This document shows positions 53,301 through 63,293 of a stretch of 64,000 bases of DNA, one piece after another; positions within the stretch are counted from its first letter, which is position 1; each line of letters begins with the position of its first letter. The stretch covers positions 124,001-188,000 of the forward strand of contig NZ_JBNGOZ010000004.1 of the NCBI RefSeq assembly GCF_050589825.1. Direction: 5' to 3'. Source of the DNA: Carboxylicivirga longa. GTDB lineage: Bacteria; Bacteroidota; Bacteroidia; Bacteroidales; Marinilabiliaceae. The notes under the pieces were generated by a model. The model was not told the origin of the DNA and ran no database searches. It worked only from the letters and a program-made list of their open reading frames with translations. Position numbers and translations under genes: made by a program.

Positions 53301-56300
53301 TAACCGGATGCTCAGATTCTGATACGCAAACGATTAACATGGTTGCTGCGCCTAAGGTAAGTATTTCTGCCCCTAATGACGGTGATAATTATTGTGCAGG
53401 TCAGCCTGTTACTATTACGGCTGATCCTTACGATGCTGATTATCAGTACGAGTTTTTCTATAATGATGGTAACGGAGATGTTTCCCTGGGAGCACCATCG
53501 AACAACAATACAATTACTGTTGCCGATGGATTTGCCGCTGATGTAAGTATTTATGTGGTTACCTCCATTGATTTTGGATGTAGCTCACAGTCAAGTAAAG
53601 TGAATCTGACCATTAATCCCCTGCCAACTCCAAGTATTACCGGTAATACTGATGTTTGTGATGGGGTAGTAGAGCGCTACGAGACTGAGGCGGGAATGTT
53701 GGATTATGTTTGGGCTTATTCGGGTGGTCAACTTGTATCAGGTGGAAACGGAAATAATTTTATTGAAATACGATGGAATACAATCGGCACCGGTTCGGTA
53801 ACAGTTACTTATAAAACAAATCCCGAAGCTTGTGCACCTACTTCACCCAGTACTTTGCCGGTAGTGGTGAGTGCCCTTCCGCTTATTACCATTGAGGGAA
53901 GAACGGAAGTGTGTCTGAATGAGGCAGGTGAGTATCGTACCCAAGCAGGTATGACCAATTATTTTTGGGATGTTGATGGTGGTACGATTACTGCCGGACA
54001 AGGCAGTGATGTGATCAACGTGACATGGGACACTCCTGGAGCGGGATGGATTGAGGTTAATTATGTTAACGACAATAGCTGTACATTGCCAGCTCCGGCT
54101 CGCACAGCCATTACTGTGCATAACAGACCTACGCCCACCATTAGTGGTGACTTATCGCCATGTCATAATGCAAACGAAATTTATACGACTGAAACGGGTC
54201 GCTCAAATTATACATGGTCCGTGAGTGGCGGTACAATTATTGGCGCTGATAACCAGGAGCGTGTAGAGGTGCTGTGGGATACCGAGGGTGATTATACCAT
54301 CAGTGTTAATTATGCCGAAACTGCCGGTAGCTGTTCAGCACTTGTGCCTACTACAGAAAATGTGACCGTAAATTCATTGCCGCTTCCATCACTCGCTGGA
54401 CCCAATGAAGCATGTGCCACATCGGGTGGGCATACTTATTCGACGGATGCCGGCATGACTAACTATGTATGGACCATTGTGGGTGGTGCTACTGCAGGTA
54501 GAATTGACAGTGGTGAAGGAACTAATGAAATTACGGTTACCTGGTTGACACCGGGAGAACAAATAATTGAAGTAACTTATTTGGATGCTAATGAATGTTC
54601 GCCGGCTCAGCCAACTGCTTATGTAGTTACTGTCAACCCTTTACCGGTGCCAACAATTACCGGTTCGCCTACAGTTTGTGAAGGATCAACAATGACTTAT
54701 GTTACCGAGGAGGGCATGAGTAATTATGATTGGAAGCTAGGTTCTGGTGGTACTATTGTTGGCGCAAGTGATACTCATGTAGTCGAGGTGCAATGGGATG
54801 CCACTGGCGATCATGTACTTAGCGTAAGTTATACAGATGAGAAAACTTGTGATGCAGCAGTGCCTTCTACAGCAACCATTACTGTGGTTGATCTGCCAAC
54901 ACCTACCATAGACGGTTTGGATGTAGCTTGTGAAGGGCACACAATCACTTATACAACTCAGTCAGGAGCCATTAATTATGATTGGCAGATTACCGGCGGC
55001 ACCATCGTGTCCGACCCATCATTACCAACCGTGGAGGTTGAGTGGTCTGATCCGTCTGCTCCCGTTCATGAAATTAGTGTGAACTATGAGCTATTTGGTT
55101 GTCCTGCCGTGGCACCCTTTGTGTTACCGGTTACCGTAAATGCTATTCCGGAAGTTAATGTGAGTGGTGAGACTTCTGTTTGCATTGGAACACAGCATGT
55201 TTACACAACTGAAGAAGGGCAAAATAATTATCAATGGAGTGCTACAGGTGGTACTATCCTTGAGTCTGCTCCCTACAGTAATAGTGTAACAGTGCAGTGG
55301 GATGTGCCGGGAGAGGCTACAATTGAGGTTAATTATGATAACTCAAGCGGCTGCTCAGCGGTGGAAGCTACTCAATTGACGGTGGAGGTAAATCAGTTGC
55401 CAATTCCTTCAATTACCGGAGATGCTTTAGCATGTAATACTTACAGTTCATCCTTCTCAACTGAAGTAGGAAAGACGGAGTATAACTGGAATGTTAGTGG
55501 AGGCGATATTATTAGTGATGATAATAACGGTACTATTGAGGTGGAATGGAAATCTGCCGGAACTAACACAGTTAGTGTTTCTTACAAAGATGAAAAACAA
55601 TGTCTGCCTTCGGTGCCTACCGCGTTTACGGTAGAGGTATTGGAAACACCTGCTCCAACGATTACCGGTGGAATTGAAGTATGTAACAATAACTTTGAAG
55701 TTTATGAAACTGAGGCTGGTCACGAAAGTTACGTGTGGACGGTTCCCGCAGAAGGAACCATTGTTTCCGGAGATGCCACCGAAGCTATTACTGTGCGCTG
55801 GAATACACCGGGCACCTATACGATTGGTGTTAACTATCAGTATGCCAATGGCTGTGCTGCCTTAGCGGCTACTGAGATGGAGGTTACTGTGAATCCTTTG
55901 GCCGGCGTTTCGCTTACGGCTTCTGCTACCAACGTTATTGCCGGTACTGCAATAGAGTTCACGGCCGATGGTACAGACGTTGTTAATTATGATTATAAAG
56001 TAAATGGAGTTGAGGATGCTAGCCACGATGGTTCTGCCATCTACACCTGGACTCCCAATGATATTACTGATGACCAGACCGTTATCAGAGTTATTGCAGA
56101 AACCAGCACTGGATGTCTGGATAGCACGGAATTGGTAATCAGTGTATTCGAAGGTGTGATACCTACCAATGTATTACCATTCAATCAAAGTTACTGTGCT
56201 GGTAATCCCGAGGCTGTTTCCATATATGTGTCGCCCGATCTTATTGTGGGGGTAACTTATGAGCTCATCCGTAATGAAGATGGACAGGTGATGGGAACAG

Positions 56301-59300
56301 TGAATTATGTAGATCCCACAACTGAAGTGAGCTGGACCCATGGAGTTGATGGAGTGGACTTTACCTATGAAGGTACTGCTACTTACCGGGTAGAAGCCTA
56401 TTGGCCGGATGTACCGGGCGACCGTATAACAATGGCTAACCCGGTTACCGTTACTGAGTTTGCCTTGCCGCTTGAACAAAAGCTAGAACCAACTGGTACG
56501 GTTAACGATTGTACCGATCGTGAAATCAAGCTGTTGGATTCCCAAACAGGTATGAGCTATGAGCTATACATCGGTGGTAACCCAACGGGTATTGTTCAGG
56601 AAGGAGCGGATGGAGTTGAAGTATCCTTTGGCACCCATAATACTATTGGTGAGTACACCGTGATGGGCTATAATACGGGTAATCCTCTTTGTGCTGTTCC
56701 AATGAGTGGAAGTTTCATGATTGATGTGGCCGGTGTTACCCCCTTCAATATGACCCCATTAGTAGAAGCGGACCGTCACTACTGTGCCGGCGAAGAAGGT
56801 GTGCAGCTTGGATTGGATGGTTCAGAGGCAGGTGTTGAGTACATACTGCAAAATGAAACTGCTGAGCTGGAAACAAAAACAGGAGATGGCAACGCCATTA
56901 TGTTCGACGGCTTCTATAAGGAAGGTACCTATTCCGTAATCGTAAAAGTGGGTGGTGGTTGTGTATTCCCAATGGCTACTTCTGTTGTACTTAAGGAAGA
57001 TGCCTTACCGACGGCCTTCACACTGTTAGCTGAAGATAAGGGTCACTTCTGTGCCAACGATATGGATGGTGTTGAGATATATCTTGATAGTCAGGAAGAT
57101 GATATTGATTATCAGCTTTTCAGAGGAGCTGATGCTGTAGGCGAACCAATATCAGGAGTTACCGGTAATGGCAGCTTATCTTTTGGTCAGTTTACCGAAG
57201 TAGGAGAGTATAGAGTACTGGCTACAGATCAACAAAGTCAATGTATTTCCGAAACCAATGTACTTACCCTGGTCATCGATCCGATGGCTGAAGTGCGTAC
57301 ACTACAGGGCGATACTATTTTCTGTGAAGGTGGAGAAGCTCAGCTGCGTATTGCTGCCGAAGCCGGTGTTACTTATGAACTCTTGCTTGATGGCCTGGCA
57401 ACAGCAGATTTTGGTACAGCAGCAGATCCGTATATTGTTTGGAGCGTATCGGCTGAAGGTACTTATACTGTTCAGGCTAACAAGAGCAATGACAACACTA
57501 TTTGTGGCCCATTACTAATGGCCGGTGAGGTGAAAGTAAAAATGGTTCCATTACCTGAAGATCGTGAAGTACGTTTCGTCGAAGGTGATAAGAAGGCCTG
57601 TGCCGGGGATACTATATTGGTAATTAATCCGCAGGCTGAGATGCGTTACGCTCTGGTGAGTAACATCAACAATGAAGAAGTGCCGGGTTATTCTAAGCAA
57701 GGAACTGAACTCAATGCCGATGGTCATGTAGAGTTTGTGATCAACGACGATGGTGGACGTTATCGTGTAGTCGCCTTTAATGGTAAGTGTGACTTTATAT
57801 TGGATAATACCGATGCGGATAATGAGATTGTTGTCAATAACCCCAATGCGGTAGGCAAGAAGGAATTGCGTGCACCTAATGCAATTTGCGAGGGTGATGG
57901 TTTAGTAAGTATTGAGTTACTTGGAGCCGAAGCCGATGTGAATTATATATTATTCAGGGTACGTGAAGATGCTGATGCTGGCATTGATACGCTTAGAGGC
58001 GTGGCTGGTGATAGCTTCTTTAAGCCACTTATGAACGAAGGTGAGTACTATGTTGTAGGTTACCGTGACGCTGTATATGATCCATTAAACCAATGTAATA
58101 ATGAAATGCTTAACCGCATTACTATTAAATACAACCCCCTACCAACGGCTTATCGCTTAATGGCGGAGCCATATGGTTGTGGCAGTGCAGAGGCTGTGTT
58201 AGCATTAGAAAATACGCAGGTAGATCATAATTACTATCTCTTCTATCACAATCCTGCATCAGGTAAGGAGCACATTGAAACCATTGCTGGTACAGGTGCT
58301 AAGTATGAGTTTGGCAGCGTTAGCAAGGCGGGCGCTTACACTGTGTATGCCATCTCTGATAAAGGATGTTCGTCAAGTATGAAAGATACTGTAAGCGTAT
58401 CCTTTACCGATGCTGTTACTGACTTTAAGGTAGTAGGTGAATCACCTTTGACTTATTGCGAAGCTGAAGGAGCCTATGAGCTGATGCTCGAAGATCAGGA
58501 AGAGGGAGTGGTCTATAGTGTGCATAGTGCAACCGACTTGATAAGTCAGGTGGAAGGCACAGCCGCCGGTGATGCATTAAGCCTGGGACAATTTACCGTA
58601 GGTACTTACACCATTACGGCAACAAGGGGCACAGGCTGCTTCGTGGATATGAATGGCGGCGAGACAGTTACCATCGAGATGCAAACTAGTCCGCAGCCCT
58701 TCGATTTAAGCGTTAACGATGGGAATGTATGTGGTAATGTAGGAGCCATTATTACTCTAAGTGGTAGTGAGGAAGGACAGACTTATATACTGGAAGCCGA
58801 TGGCATAGATCAGGAAGATCCTAAAGTGGGTGCTGCTGATGGAGCACCAATAGCATGGGAAGTAACCGAACCGGTGAGCGGTGAGGTACTCTATGAAGTG
58901 ATTGCTGTTTCGGGCGGTATGTGCGATGTATCCATGGGTATGGTTGAAGTCAACTATAAGGAAATGCCTGCGGCACCTGTTTTATCACCAGCTACCGACC
59001 AGGAATATTGCTTTGGCCTGCCCGGTATTAGCCTTAGCGTTGCTAATACAGTAAATAATGTAGGTTATCAATTAATTAACGAAGCTAACGAGGTAACAGC
59101 TTATCTTACGGGTAACGGAGGCGAAGTAAGTTTCCCTAATCCGATAAAAGGTACGCACACGTATTATGTGAAAGCCATCGATTTTAATAGTGGTTGCCCA
59201 AGTGAGAGTGCTCCTATCGTGGTTACTGAAAAACCAGAATTGGTTGTTTATAATGTAACTCTTCATTATGGAAATGGAGAAAGTAATTACGATTGCATTA

Positions 59301-60238
59301 GCAGCTATTGCTATGGTCTGATACATGCTGATACCATTAAGCTGGATATGTCCCAGGAGGGGGTAGATTATATCCTCTATAATACGGGTACAACTGAACC
59401 GGTCAGTACAGTGGTCGGTACAGGTGCTGAAATAAGCTTCGGCGTGCAGTCAGAGGGTGGTGATTATTACGTGGTGGCACGCAGCCAGGGGTGTGATGTA
59501 ACGATGAATGGAAGCGTTCGCCTTGCAGTAGAACCTTTGGTTGCCATCAATGATGTGTTTGGCTTGCCCAATGGCGAAGCGATCGGAGAATTTAACGTGA
59601 CAGAAAATGACCGTTACCTTTCCGGTGTGGATTACTTCCCCAACGAAGAAAATGACGTTGACAAATATCGTAATTTGCAATTTGAGATTATCAGCAGCTG
59701 GGATTATATCGATGACAAGGGTGAAGTGCGAATGTTTGAGACCATTGGTGATGCAAGTATCAACAGTGAAGGTAAATTGGAGTATAAGAAGCTACCTAAC
59801 TTCTTCGGTCGCGATTCGGTGCGTTATCGGGTAATAAACACGGAGCAGCCCGACCGTCAGGACGTTGCAACGGTATTCATCTTCATAGGTAACGTAACGG
59901 TTGATGATGATCAGGAGCTGTTGTTGCCTAATGCTTTCTCGCCAAACGATGACGGTATTAACGATACCTATGTGGTGAGTGGTACTTTTGTGAATGAAAA
60001 TACCGTTTCTAAGCTCGAAGTATTTAACCGTTGGGGCACCGTAGTGTACCGTTCTAAAGGCGATGGCTATGGCAAAGGTGGTCAATACTGGGATGGTCGT
60101 GCCAATGCTGGAGCCATGGTATCTCTGGGCGATAAGCTGCCAAGCGGAACTTATTTCTATGTGTTTACCATAGACGTGAATATCGATGGTGAGCAGCAGA
60201 CCAAACAATATTCCGGCTTTATTGAACTAAGAAGATAA
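50312..60238 (+). CDS. Giant multidomain secreted protein with T9SS type B sorting domain
   Basis: About 3308 residues (about 350 kDa) from the ATG at 50312; other ATGs at 50306 and 50321 and a GTG at 50279 are possible. A signal peptide ends NVYGQ. After an N-terminal unique region (about 25-160) come three blocks: block A, one type C-like then ten Ig-like domains (about 160-1100) of the form GPVCEG..W..NGC; block B, nine PKD-like domains (about 1103-1860) of the form PTPTITG..C..Y.TE.G..NY.W; and block C, about twelve domains (about 1947-3075) of the form C.G..GVEY.L..G..F..GxYxVxA..GC. A bridging domain (about 3080-3200) follows, and the end (about 3205-3308, LLLPNAFSPNDDGINDTY, VFNRWGTVVY, GTYFYVFTI) is the gliding-motility-associated type B T9SS signal. 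Nearly every domain has one cysteine pair. It is probably a surface adhesin or matrix protein. Confidence 0.93.
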   Translation: MKRMKHLFGVFVCLLLAVNVYGQEFGAGVNSADEQVKRNKLYKQVERQIAKSGASLKGLRDSISSLEDQYCSAGGADVIVPNSWHKDAIDITWRVYTTAGGVQTDHPEWFTINGSGQNTELHFLPHQVEPQYYGQSVVFSYVQTDGLGNVGTSYDYTRVYESPAVFNLGSDAEICQGQTYDLVLDGSEVGVEYKFYRDGTLVNEVPESGTGGAMSYRVSRAGVYTVKAIHTKGKCEVDMNGSATLIVNSLPPITATNGGNICLGLPFTLQGGPAGMESYTWTDENGDVVGALPELTLNSSAYGVGSHTFTLTVEDGKTCENSATTTVEVFGLPNVTAANNGPICEGGTATLEATVTGGEAPYSYEWTKVPDLTIVSTNKDYIINPVVASDAGTYEVSVSDANGCAATATSQTTLEVTERPTVSIAYNDPVCEGLALTLTATPSGGTTNYLEYVWYKNGLEIGRGAANTYTINPAVAPDDDGTYSVTVQDDGGCVSDAAQIAVTIHPNTQATASSNSPACVGQDIMLTGGPAGMDSYAWTGPDGFVSNEQSPVISNATAVMAGDYTLTIIDGNTCTTNATTTVVVNELPSITADNDSPVCEGQDVNLSSIVSGGMAPFTFSWSKVGNPAEISTQQSFTLSSVTMTDAGQYQVSVVDDNGCEAPVSAITEVTVNPVATVTVSNSGPVCAGSDITLSAEVTGGTGPYAYQWVKTTSGLTVSTDPSFTISGANSFDAGEYVLLVTDDNGCSPAGASTIVVVNSQPTVSISYNAPVCENTDLILTAVAAGGNGVYSEYVWYKDGVEIARGSEASHTVVGTTVADGGTYSVSVEDNIGCNSTTSDLAVTIHANPLVTADNNGPLCAGDNLQLTGGPESMDSYSWTGPNGFISTEQSPLLNNVTTAATGNYELTVTDNNTCSASATTIVEVNDINAALRISPAPPGSSVCENTELTFVADATLGSDDYTYEFIVNGTPRPASGNSIAVVITENTTVEVTITDNVTGCSDSDTQTINMVAAPKVSISAPNDGDNYCAGQPVTITADPYDADYQYEFFYNDGNGDVSLGAPSNNNTITVADGFAADVSIYVVTSIDFGCSSQSSKVNLTINPLPTPSITGNTDVCDGVVERYETEAGMLDYVWAYSGGQLVSGGNGNNFIEIRWNTIGTGSVTVTYKTNPEACAPTSPSTLPVVVSALPLITIEGRTEVCLNEAGEYRTQAGMTNYFWDVDGGTITAGQGSDVINVTWDTPGAGWIEVNYVNDNSCTLPAPARTAITVHNRPTPTISGDLSPCHNANEIYTTETGRSNYTWSVSGGTIIGADNQERVEVLWDTEGDYTISVNYAETAGSCSALVPTTENVTVNSLPLPSLAGPNEACATSGGHTYSTDAGMTNYVWTIVGGATAGRIDSGEGTNEITVTWLTPGEQIIEVTYLDANECSPAQPTAYVVTVNPLPVPTITGSPTVCEGSTMTYVTEEGMSNYDWKLGSGGTIVGASDTHVVEVQWDATGDHVLSVSYTDEKTCDAAVPSTATITVVDLPTPTIDGLDVACEGHTITYTTQSGAINYDWQITGGTIVSDPSLPTVEVEWSDPSAPVHEISVNYELFGCPAVAPFVLPVTVNAIPEVNVSGETSVCIGTQHVYTTEEGQNNYQWSATGGTILESAPYSNSVTVQWDVPGEATIEVNYDNSSGCSAVEATQLTVEVNQLPIPSITGDALACNTYSSSFSTEVGKTEYNWNVSGGDIISDDNNGTIEVEWKSAGTNTVSVSYKDEKQCLPSVPTAFTVEVLETPAPTITGGIEVCNNNFEVYETEAGHESYVWTVPAEGTIVSGDATEAITVRWNTPGTYTIGVNYQYANGCAALAATEMEVTVNPLAGVSLTASATNVIAGTAIEFTADGTDVVNYDYKVNGVEDASHDGSAIYTWTPNDITDDQTVIRVIAETSTGCLDSTELVISVFEGVIPTNVLPFNQSYCAGNPEAVSIYVSPDLIVGVTYELIRNEDGQVMGTVNYVDPTTEVSWTHGVDGVDFTYEGTATYRVEAYWPDVPGDRITMANPVTVTEFALPLEQKLEPTGTVNDCTDREIKLLDSQTGMSYELYIGGNPTGIVQEGADGVEVSFGTHNTIGEYTVMGYNTGNPLCAVPMSGSFMIDVAGVTPFNMTPLVEADRHYCAGEEGVQLGLDGSEAGVEYILQNETAELETKTGDGNAIMFDGFYKEGTYSVIVKVGGGCVFPMATSVVLKEDALPTAFTLLAEDKGHFCANDMDGVEIYLDSQEDDIDYQLFRGADAVGEPISGVTGNGSLSFGQFTEVGEYRVLATDQQSQCISETNVLTLVIDPMAEVRTLQGDTIFCEGGEAQLRIAAEAGVTYELLLDGLATADFGTAADPYIVWSVSAEGTYTVQANKSNDNTICGPLLMAGEVKVKMVPLPEDREVRFVEGDKKACAGDTILVINPQAEMRYALVSNINNEEVPGYSKQGTELNADGHVEFVINDDGGRYRVVAFNGKCDFILDNTDADNEIVVNNPNAVGKKELRAPNAICEGDGLVSIELLGAEADVNYILFRVREDADAGIDTLRGVAGDSFFKPLMNEGEYYVVGYRDAVYDPLNQCNNEMLNRITIKYNPLPTAYRLMAEPYGCGSAEAVLALENTQVDHNYYLFYHNPASGKEHIETIAGTGAKYEFGSVSKAGAYTVYAISDKGCSSSMKDTVSVSFTDAVTDFKVVGESPLTYCEAEGAYELMLEDQEEGVVYSVHSATDLISQVEGTAAGDALSLGQFTVGTYTITATRGTGCFVDMNGGETVTIEMQTSPQPFDLSVNDGNVCGNVGAIITLSGSEEGQTYILEADGIDQEDPKVGAADGAPIAWEVTEPVSGEVLYEVIAVSGGMCDVSMGMVEVNYKEMPAAPVLSPATDQEYCFGLPGISLSVANTVNNVGYQLINEANEVTAYLTGNGGEVSFPNPIKGTHTYYVKAIDFNSGCPSESAPIVVTEKPELVVYNVTLHYGNGESNYDCISSYCYGLIHADTIKLDMSQEGVDYILYNTGTTEPVSTVVGTGAEISFGVQSEGGDYYVVARSQGCDVTMNGSVRLAVEPLVAINDVFGLPNGEAIGEFNVTENDRYLSGVDYFPNEENDVDKYRNLQFEIISSWDYIDDKGEVRMFETIGDASINSEGKLEYKKLPNFFGRDSVRYRVINTEQPDRQDVATVFIFIGNVTVDDDQELLLPNAFSPNDDGINDTYVVSGTFVNENTVSKLEVFNRWGTVVYRSKGDGYGKGGQYWDGRANAGAMVSLGDKLPSGTYFYVFTIDVNIDGEQQTKQYSGFIELRR

Positions 60239-60249
60239 ATGATTAAACT

Positions 60250-61182
60250 ATGAGATATTTATTAATCATATTGTGCATGCTGATGTTGGTTGGCTCCGCC
60301 ACGGCACAGGATCAGGTACAATACAATCACTATATTGCCAATCAGGGTGTGTTAAATCCCGCCTATAATGGTACCCGGGATGTAATTAGTGGACTAACTT
60401 TGCACCGGAGTCAATGGTTGGGCATGGACGATTCGCCCATGAGTCAGGCCATTAATGTGCACGGCCCCATTGAGGATACCAATCTGGGTGTGGGTGTTGT
60501 ACTTGAGAATGATCGCATTGGTTTTACAAATAGTTTCAATTTTATGGCTGCCGGTTCCTATAAGTTGGAAATGGGAAGACGCAAGTTTTTATCATTAGGA
60601 TTACAGGTGGGGGTTACCTCAAATGTGTATGATGGAACTAAGGCCATTACCGATGATTACGGAGATCCAATGTTTATGCGTAAGGAGTCAATCTTGGGTT
60701 TCAATTTTGGTGTGGGTGCTTATTACTACGCCGAAAATTATTTTGCCGGGTTTTCAATACCACGATTTTTTAGCCCATCATTCGATGAAGCACAAGAAAA
60801 TGATGGTGATTTTAAAAATACCGTAAGTTTTGAAAATATGCATACTTATTGGTACGGTGGCTATATCTTTGATTGGGGCGAGGTAAAAGTTAAACCTACT
60901 GCATTAATACGTGCTGTGGTGGGTGCACCCCTTACCTTTGATGTCTCTGGTAATGTACTATTAAGTGAACGTCTTTGGTTAGGAGCAGGCTATCGTAGTA
61001 TCTCCGAAGTGGTCTTCCTGACTGAGTACATAATCAACCGGCAATGGTCGGTTCGTTATTCCTTTGACTATTCATTATCGCCACTGAATAAGTTTGGACA
61101 GTATGGCTCACATGAAATAGGATTACAGTTCGATTTCTCATTTAATAAGCGGGCTGGTATGCGATCGATCCGATATTTCTAA
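60250..61182 (+). CDS. PorP/SprF-family outer membrane protein
   Basis: 310 residues. A signal peptide ends SATAQ. The family start QVQYNHYIANQGVLNPAYNG and RSQWLGMDDSPMSQAINVHG are unmistakable, and the C-terminus reads as beta-barrel strands ending HEIGLQFDFSF. PorP/SprF proteins are T9SS accessory barrels; SprF of Flavobacterium is needed for export of the type B cargo SprB. This gene starts 11 bases after the giant type B cargo, so it is most likely its dedicated partner. Confidence 0.94.
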   Translation: MRYLLIILCMLMLVGSATAQDQVQYNHYIANQGVLNPAYNGTRDVISGLTLHRSQWLGMDDSPMSQAINVHGPIEDTNLGVGVVLENDRIGFTNSFNFMAAGSYKLEMGRRKFLSLGLQVGVTSNVYDGTKAITDDYGDPMFMRKESILGFNFGVGAYYYAENYFAGFSIPRFFSPSFDEAQENDGDFKNTVSFENMHTYWYGGYIFDWGEVKVKPTALIRAVVGAPLTFDVSGNVLLSERLWLGAGYRSISEVVFLTEYIINRQWSVRYSFDYSLSPLNKFGQYGSHEIGLQFDFSFNKRAGMRSIRYF

Positions 61183-61234
61183 AAAATATCATGAAGTAAA
61201 TGAAAACGATTTTGTTTGATAAAACAGTGAAGCG

Positions 61235-63259
61235 ATGAAACCTAATTCTCGAATATTATTTCTATTTCTTATGCTGCTGGCAGTGTTGAGTGCACAGGCG
61301 CAGCGTAGTGAACTAAGAAAAGCGCAGCAGTTTTTGGCTAACGAGGAATACTACAGGGCATTGGAGTATTATAATATGGCAGCTGAAAAAGGTGCTGAGT
61401 TTGATACTCAAACAAAAATTGAGATTGCCCGATGCTATTTTCACCAGAAGAATCAAAACGAAGCTTTGAGTCGTTACGAAGCTTTGCAGGATGATTTAAA
61501 GGGAGAGGATATTGTTAACTTCGCTGTGTGCTGGCACCAGGCCGGGGGTTTTGATCTGGCCATCGAGTGGTATACAAAGGCCAAGCAGGAGGGTGCCAAT
61601 CCCATAGACATGGATAACCTGATTAAATCCTGCGAGTGGGCCAAAGAAAATGGGGGCTTTAACCCAGATGTGGTGGTTAACCCTGCCGGTTTGCTGGTGG
61701 GCGATCAGTCCTTTGGTATTCAGTATTTCAAAGAGGGTGTAGTGTATTCTGCCGAGAAGGAAGGACGTAGCAAAGAAGTAGATCGCTCGGGCAAAGGCTT
61801 TCTCAACCTCTTCTATTCCGAGCTGGTGGATGGTGAGATTCAGGAAGGGAAAAGGTCTTTTTCAAAAAATCTCGAGTCGGATTATCATGTTGGAGCCACT
61901 GCCTTTACCAGCGATTATAAACGTATTTATTACACCAAACCGGTGCGCATCCGCGGTGGCGACAGTCGCCTGAAGATTTTCACTTCCGAATTTGACGGTA
62001 GTGAGTGGGTCAACGAGCGGGAACTGAGCATCAACGACAATGCCTATAATACGGCTTATCCGGCTGTATCACCCGATAATAAATATCTTTATTTTTCATC
62101 AACTCAAAGAGGCGGTTTCGGCGGAAAAGACTTATGGCGTGCCGAGATTAAATCATCGGGCGATGTAGGTAATGCCATTAACCTGGGGCGTGAGATCAAT
62201 ACTTTTGGCGATGAGGAATGGCCTTTTATCGATCAGGAGGGTAATCTGTTTTTTGCTTCTGACGGACACCGTGGTTTTGGTGGACTCGATATTTTTAAGG
62301 CCGAATATACGCCCAATGGTTTTGGAGCACCGGTTAACCTTCGTCAGCCTATCAACGGCGGTATGGACGATTTTGGTTACGTATTAAGCCCCATTGATCC
62401 AAGTCGTGGTTTTCTGTCGTCGAACCGTCTGGGAGATGGGAGTAACGACGGGGTTTTTACCATAGCACCACCCGTTGAAGAAGTTGAGGAAGATGATGCA
62501 CCGCCTATTTTTGGCCTCGACGAAGTACCGGTGGTGGATATGCAGGATGAGATACCCGTGGTGAGTGAACCGGAAGCGTCTACAGTGGATTTATCCATGT
62601 ATCCCACCAGTCTTAGCACTAAGCTAACCTCTACCTTTAATGGCGGCCCTATTGCCGGGGTAACTATATTGATAAGGGATGCTAATACTGGTGAAGAAGT
62701 GGTAACAGGAAAGAGTGATTCAGAAGGACGTATCGAGTTGAGCATCCCTGATGGGTATAAAAAAGAGGATCAGGAATTTGAAATTATTGTATCCAAAGGT
62801 GATGAATATAAAACCAAGCGCATGCTGGTAAATGTTATGGAAATTGAAGACATTAATAATAATGGCCTGATGCTAACTCCGATTTTTAACGATGATGTGC
62901 TGGATGATATTGGTAAGATGGTGGTGCCTTATCGTGATAATACGATTACTAAGGAAGGGCAGGCTGTTTTGGATCGTTTATCCACCTATCTTTTGCAAAA
63001 TCCAAATATTGTAGTGAAATTGAATGGACATACCGAGGCGAAAGGTAACCGCTATAATAACCTTCGGGTATCTCAAACAATTGCCGATAAGGCCGAACAG
63101 GTAATGATCGCCAAAGGCGTTAACGATGATCAGATGATACCGCGAGGATATGGCGAGCGCTACCTGATTAATAAATGTAAGCGCGGCGTGTATTGTTCCG
63201 ACAGCCAGCATCTGGTGAACCGGCGAATCGAAGTGGTTGTTTGGCGCATTCGTGATTAA
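61235..63259 (+). CDS. PorE-like OmpA-family protein (TPR, PD40 propeller, regulatory-like domain, OmpA)
   Basis: 674 residues. A signal peptide ends LSAQAQ. Order of domains: TPR (about 25-130, with ALEYYNMAAEKGAEFDTQTK), PD40/WD40-like propeller (about 190-400, with YPAVSPDNKYLYFSSTQRGG and FASDGHRGFGGLDIF), an acidic linker rich in Glu, Pro and Val (about 410-455), a carboxypeptidase-regulatory-like beta domain (about 460-545, with PIAGVTILIRDANTGEE), and an OmpA peptidoglycan-binding domain (about 560-674, with VVKLNGHTEAKGNRYNNLRV). This is the layout of PorE, which links the T9SS outer-membrane complex to peptidoglycan. It follows porP by 52 bases and is probably co-transcribed. The OmpA motif has Glu in place of the usual Asp after GHT. 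Confidence 0.92.
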   Translation: MKPNSRILFLFLMLLAVLSAQAQRSELRKAQQFLANEEYYRALEYYNMAAEKGAEFDTQTKIEIARCYFHQKNQNEALSRYEALQDDLKGEDIVNFAVCWHQAGGFDLAIEWYTKAKQEGANPIDMDNLIKSCEWAKENGGFNPDVVVNPAGLLVGDQSFGIQYFKEGVVYSAEKEGRSKEVDRSGKGFLNLFYSELVDGEIQEGKRSFSKNLESDYHVGATAFTSDYKRIYYTKPVRIRGGDSRLKIFTSEFDGSEWVNERELSINDNAYNTAYPAVSPDNKYLYFSSTQRGGFGGKDLWRAEIKSSGDVGNAINLGREINTFGDEEWPFIDQEGNLFFASDGHRGFGGLDIFKAEYTPNGFGAPVNLRQPINGGMDDFGYVLSPIDPSRGFLSSNRLGDGSNDGVFTIAPPVEEVEEDDAPPIFGLDEVPVVDMQDEIPVVSEPEASTVDLSMYPTSLSTKLTSTFNGGPIAGVTILIRDANTGEEVVTGKSDSEGRIELSIPDGYKKEDQEFEIIVSKGDEYKTKRMLVNVMEIEDINNNGLMLTPIFNDDVLDDIGKMVVPYRDNTITKEGQAVLDRLSTYLLQNPNIVVKLNGHTEAKGNRYNNLRVSQTIADKAEQVMIAKGVNDDQMIPRGYGERYLINKCKRGVYCSDSQHLVNRRIEVVVWRIRD

Positions 63260-63293
63260 TGATTAACTATAACACCCTAATAGCTTGTCAATA

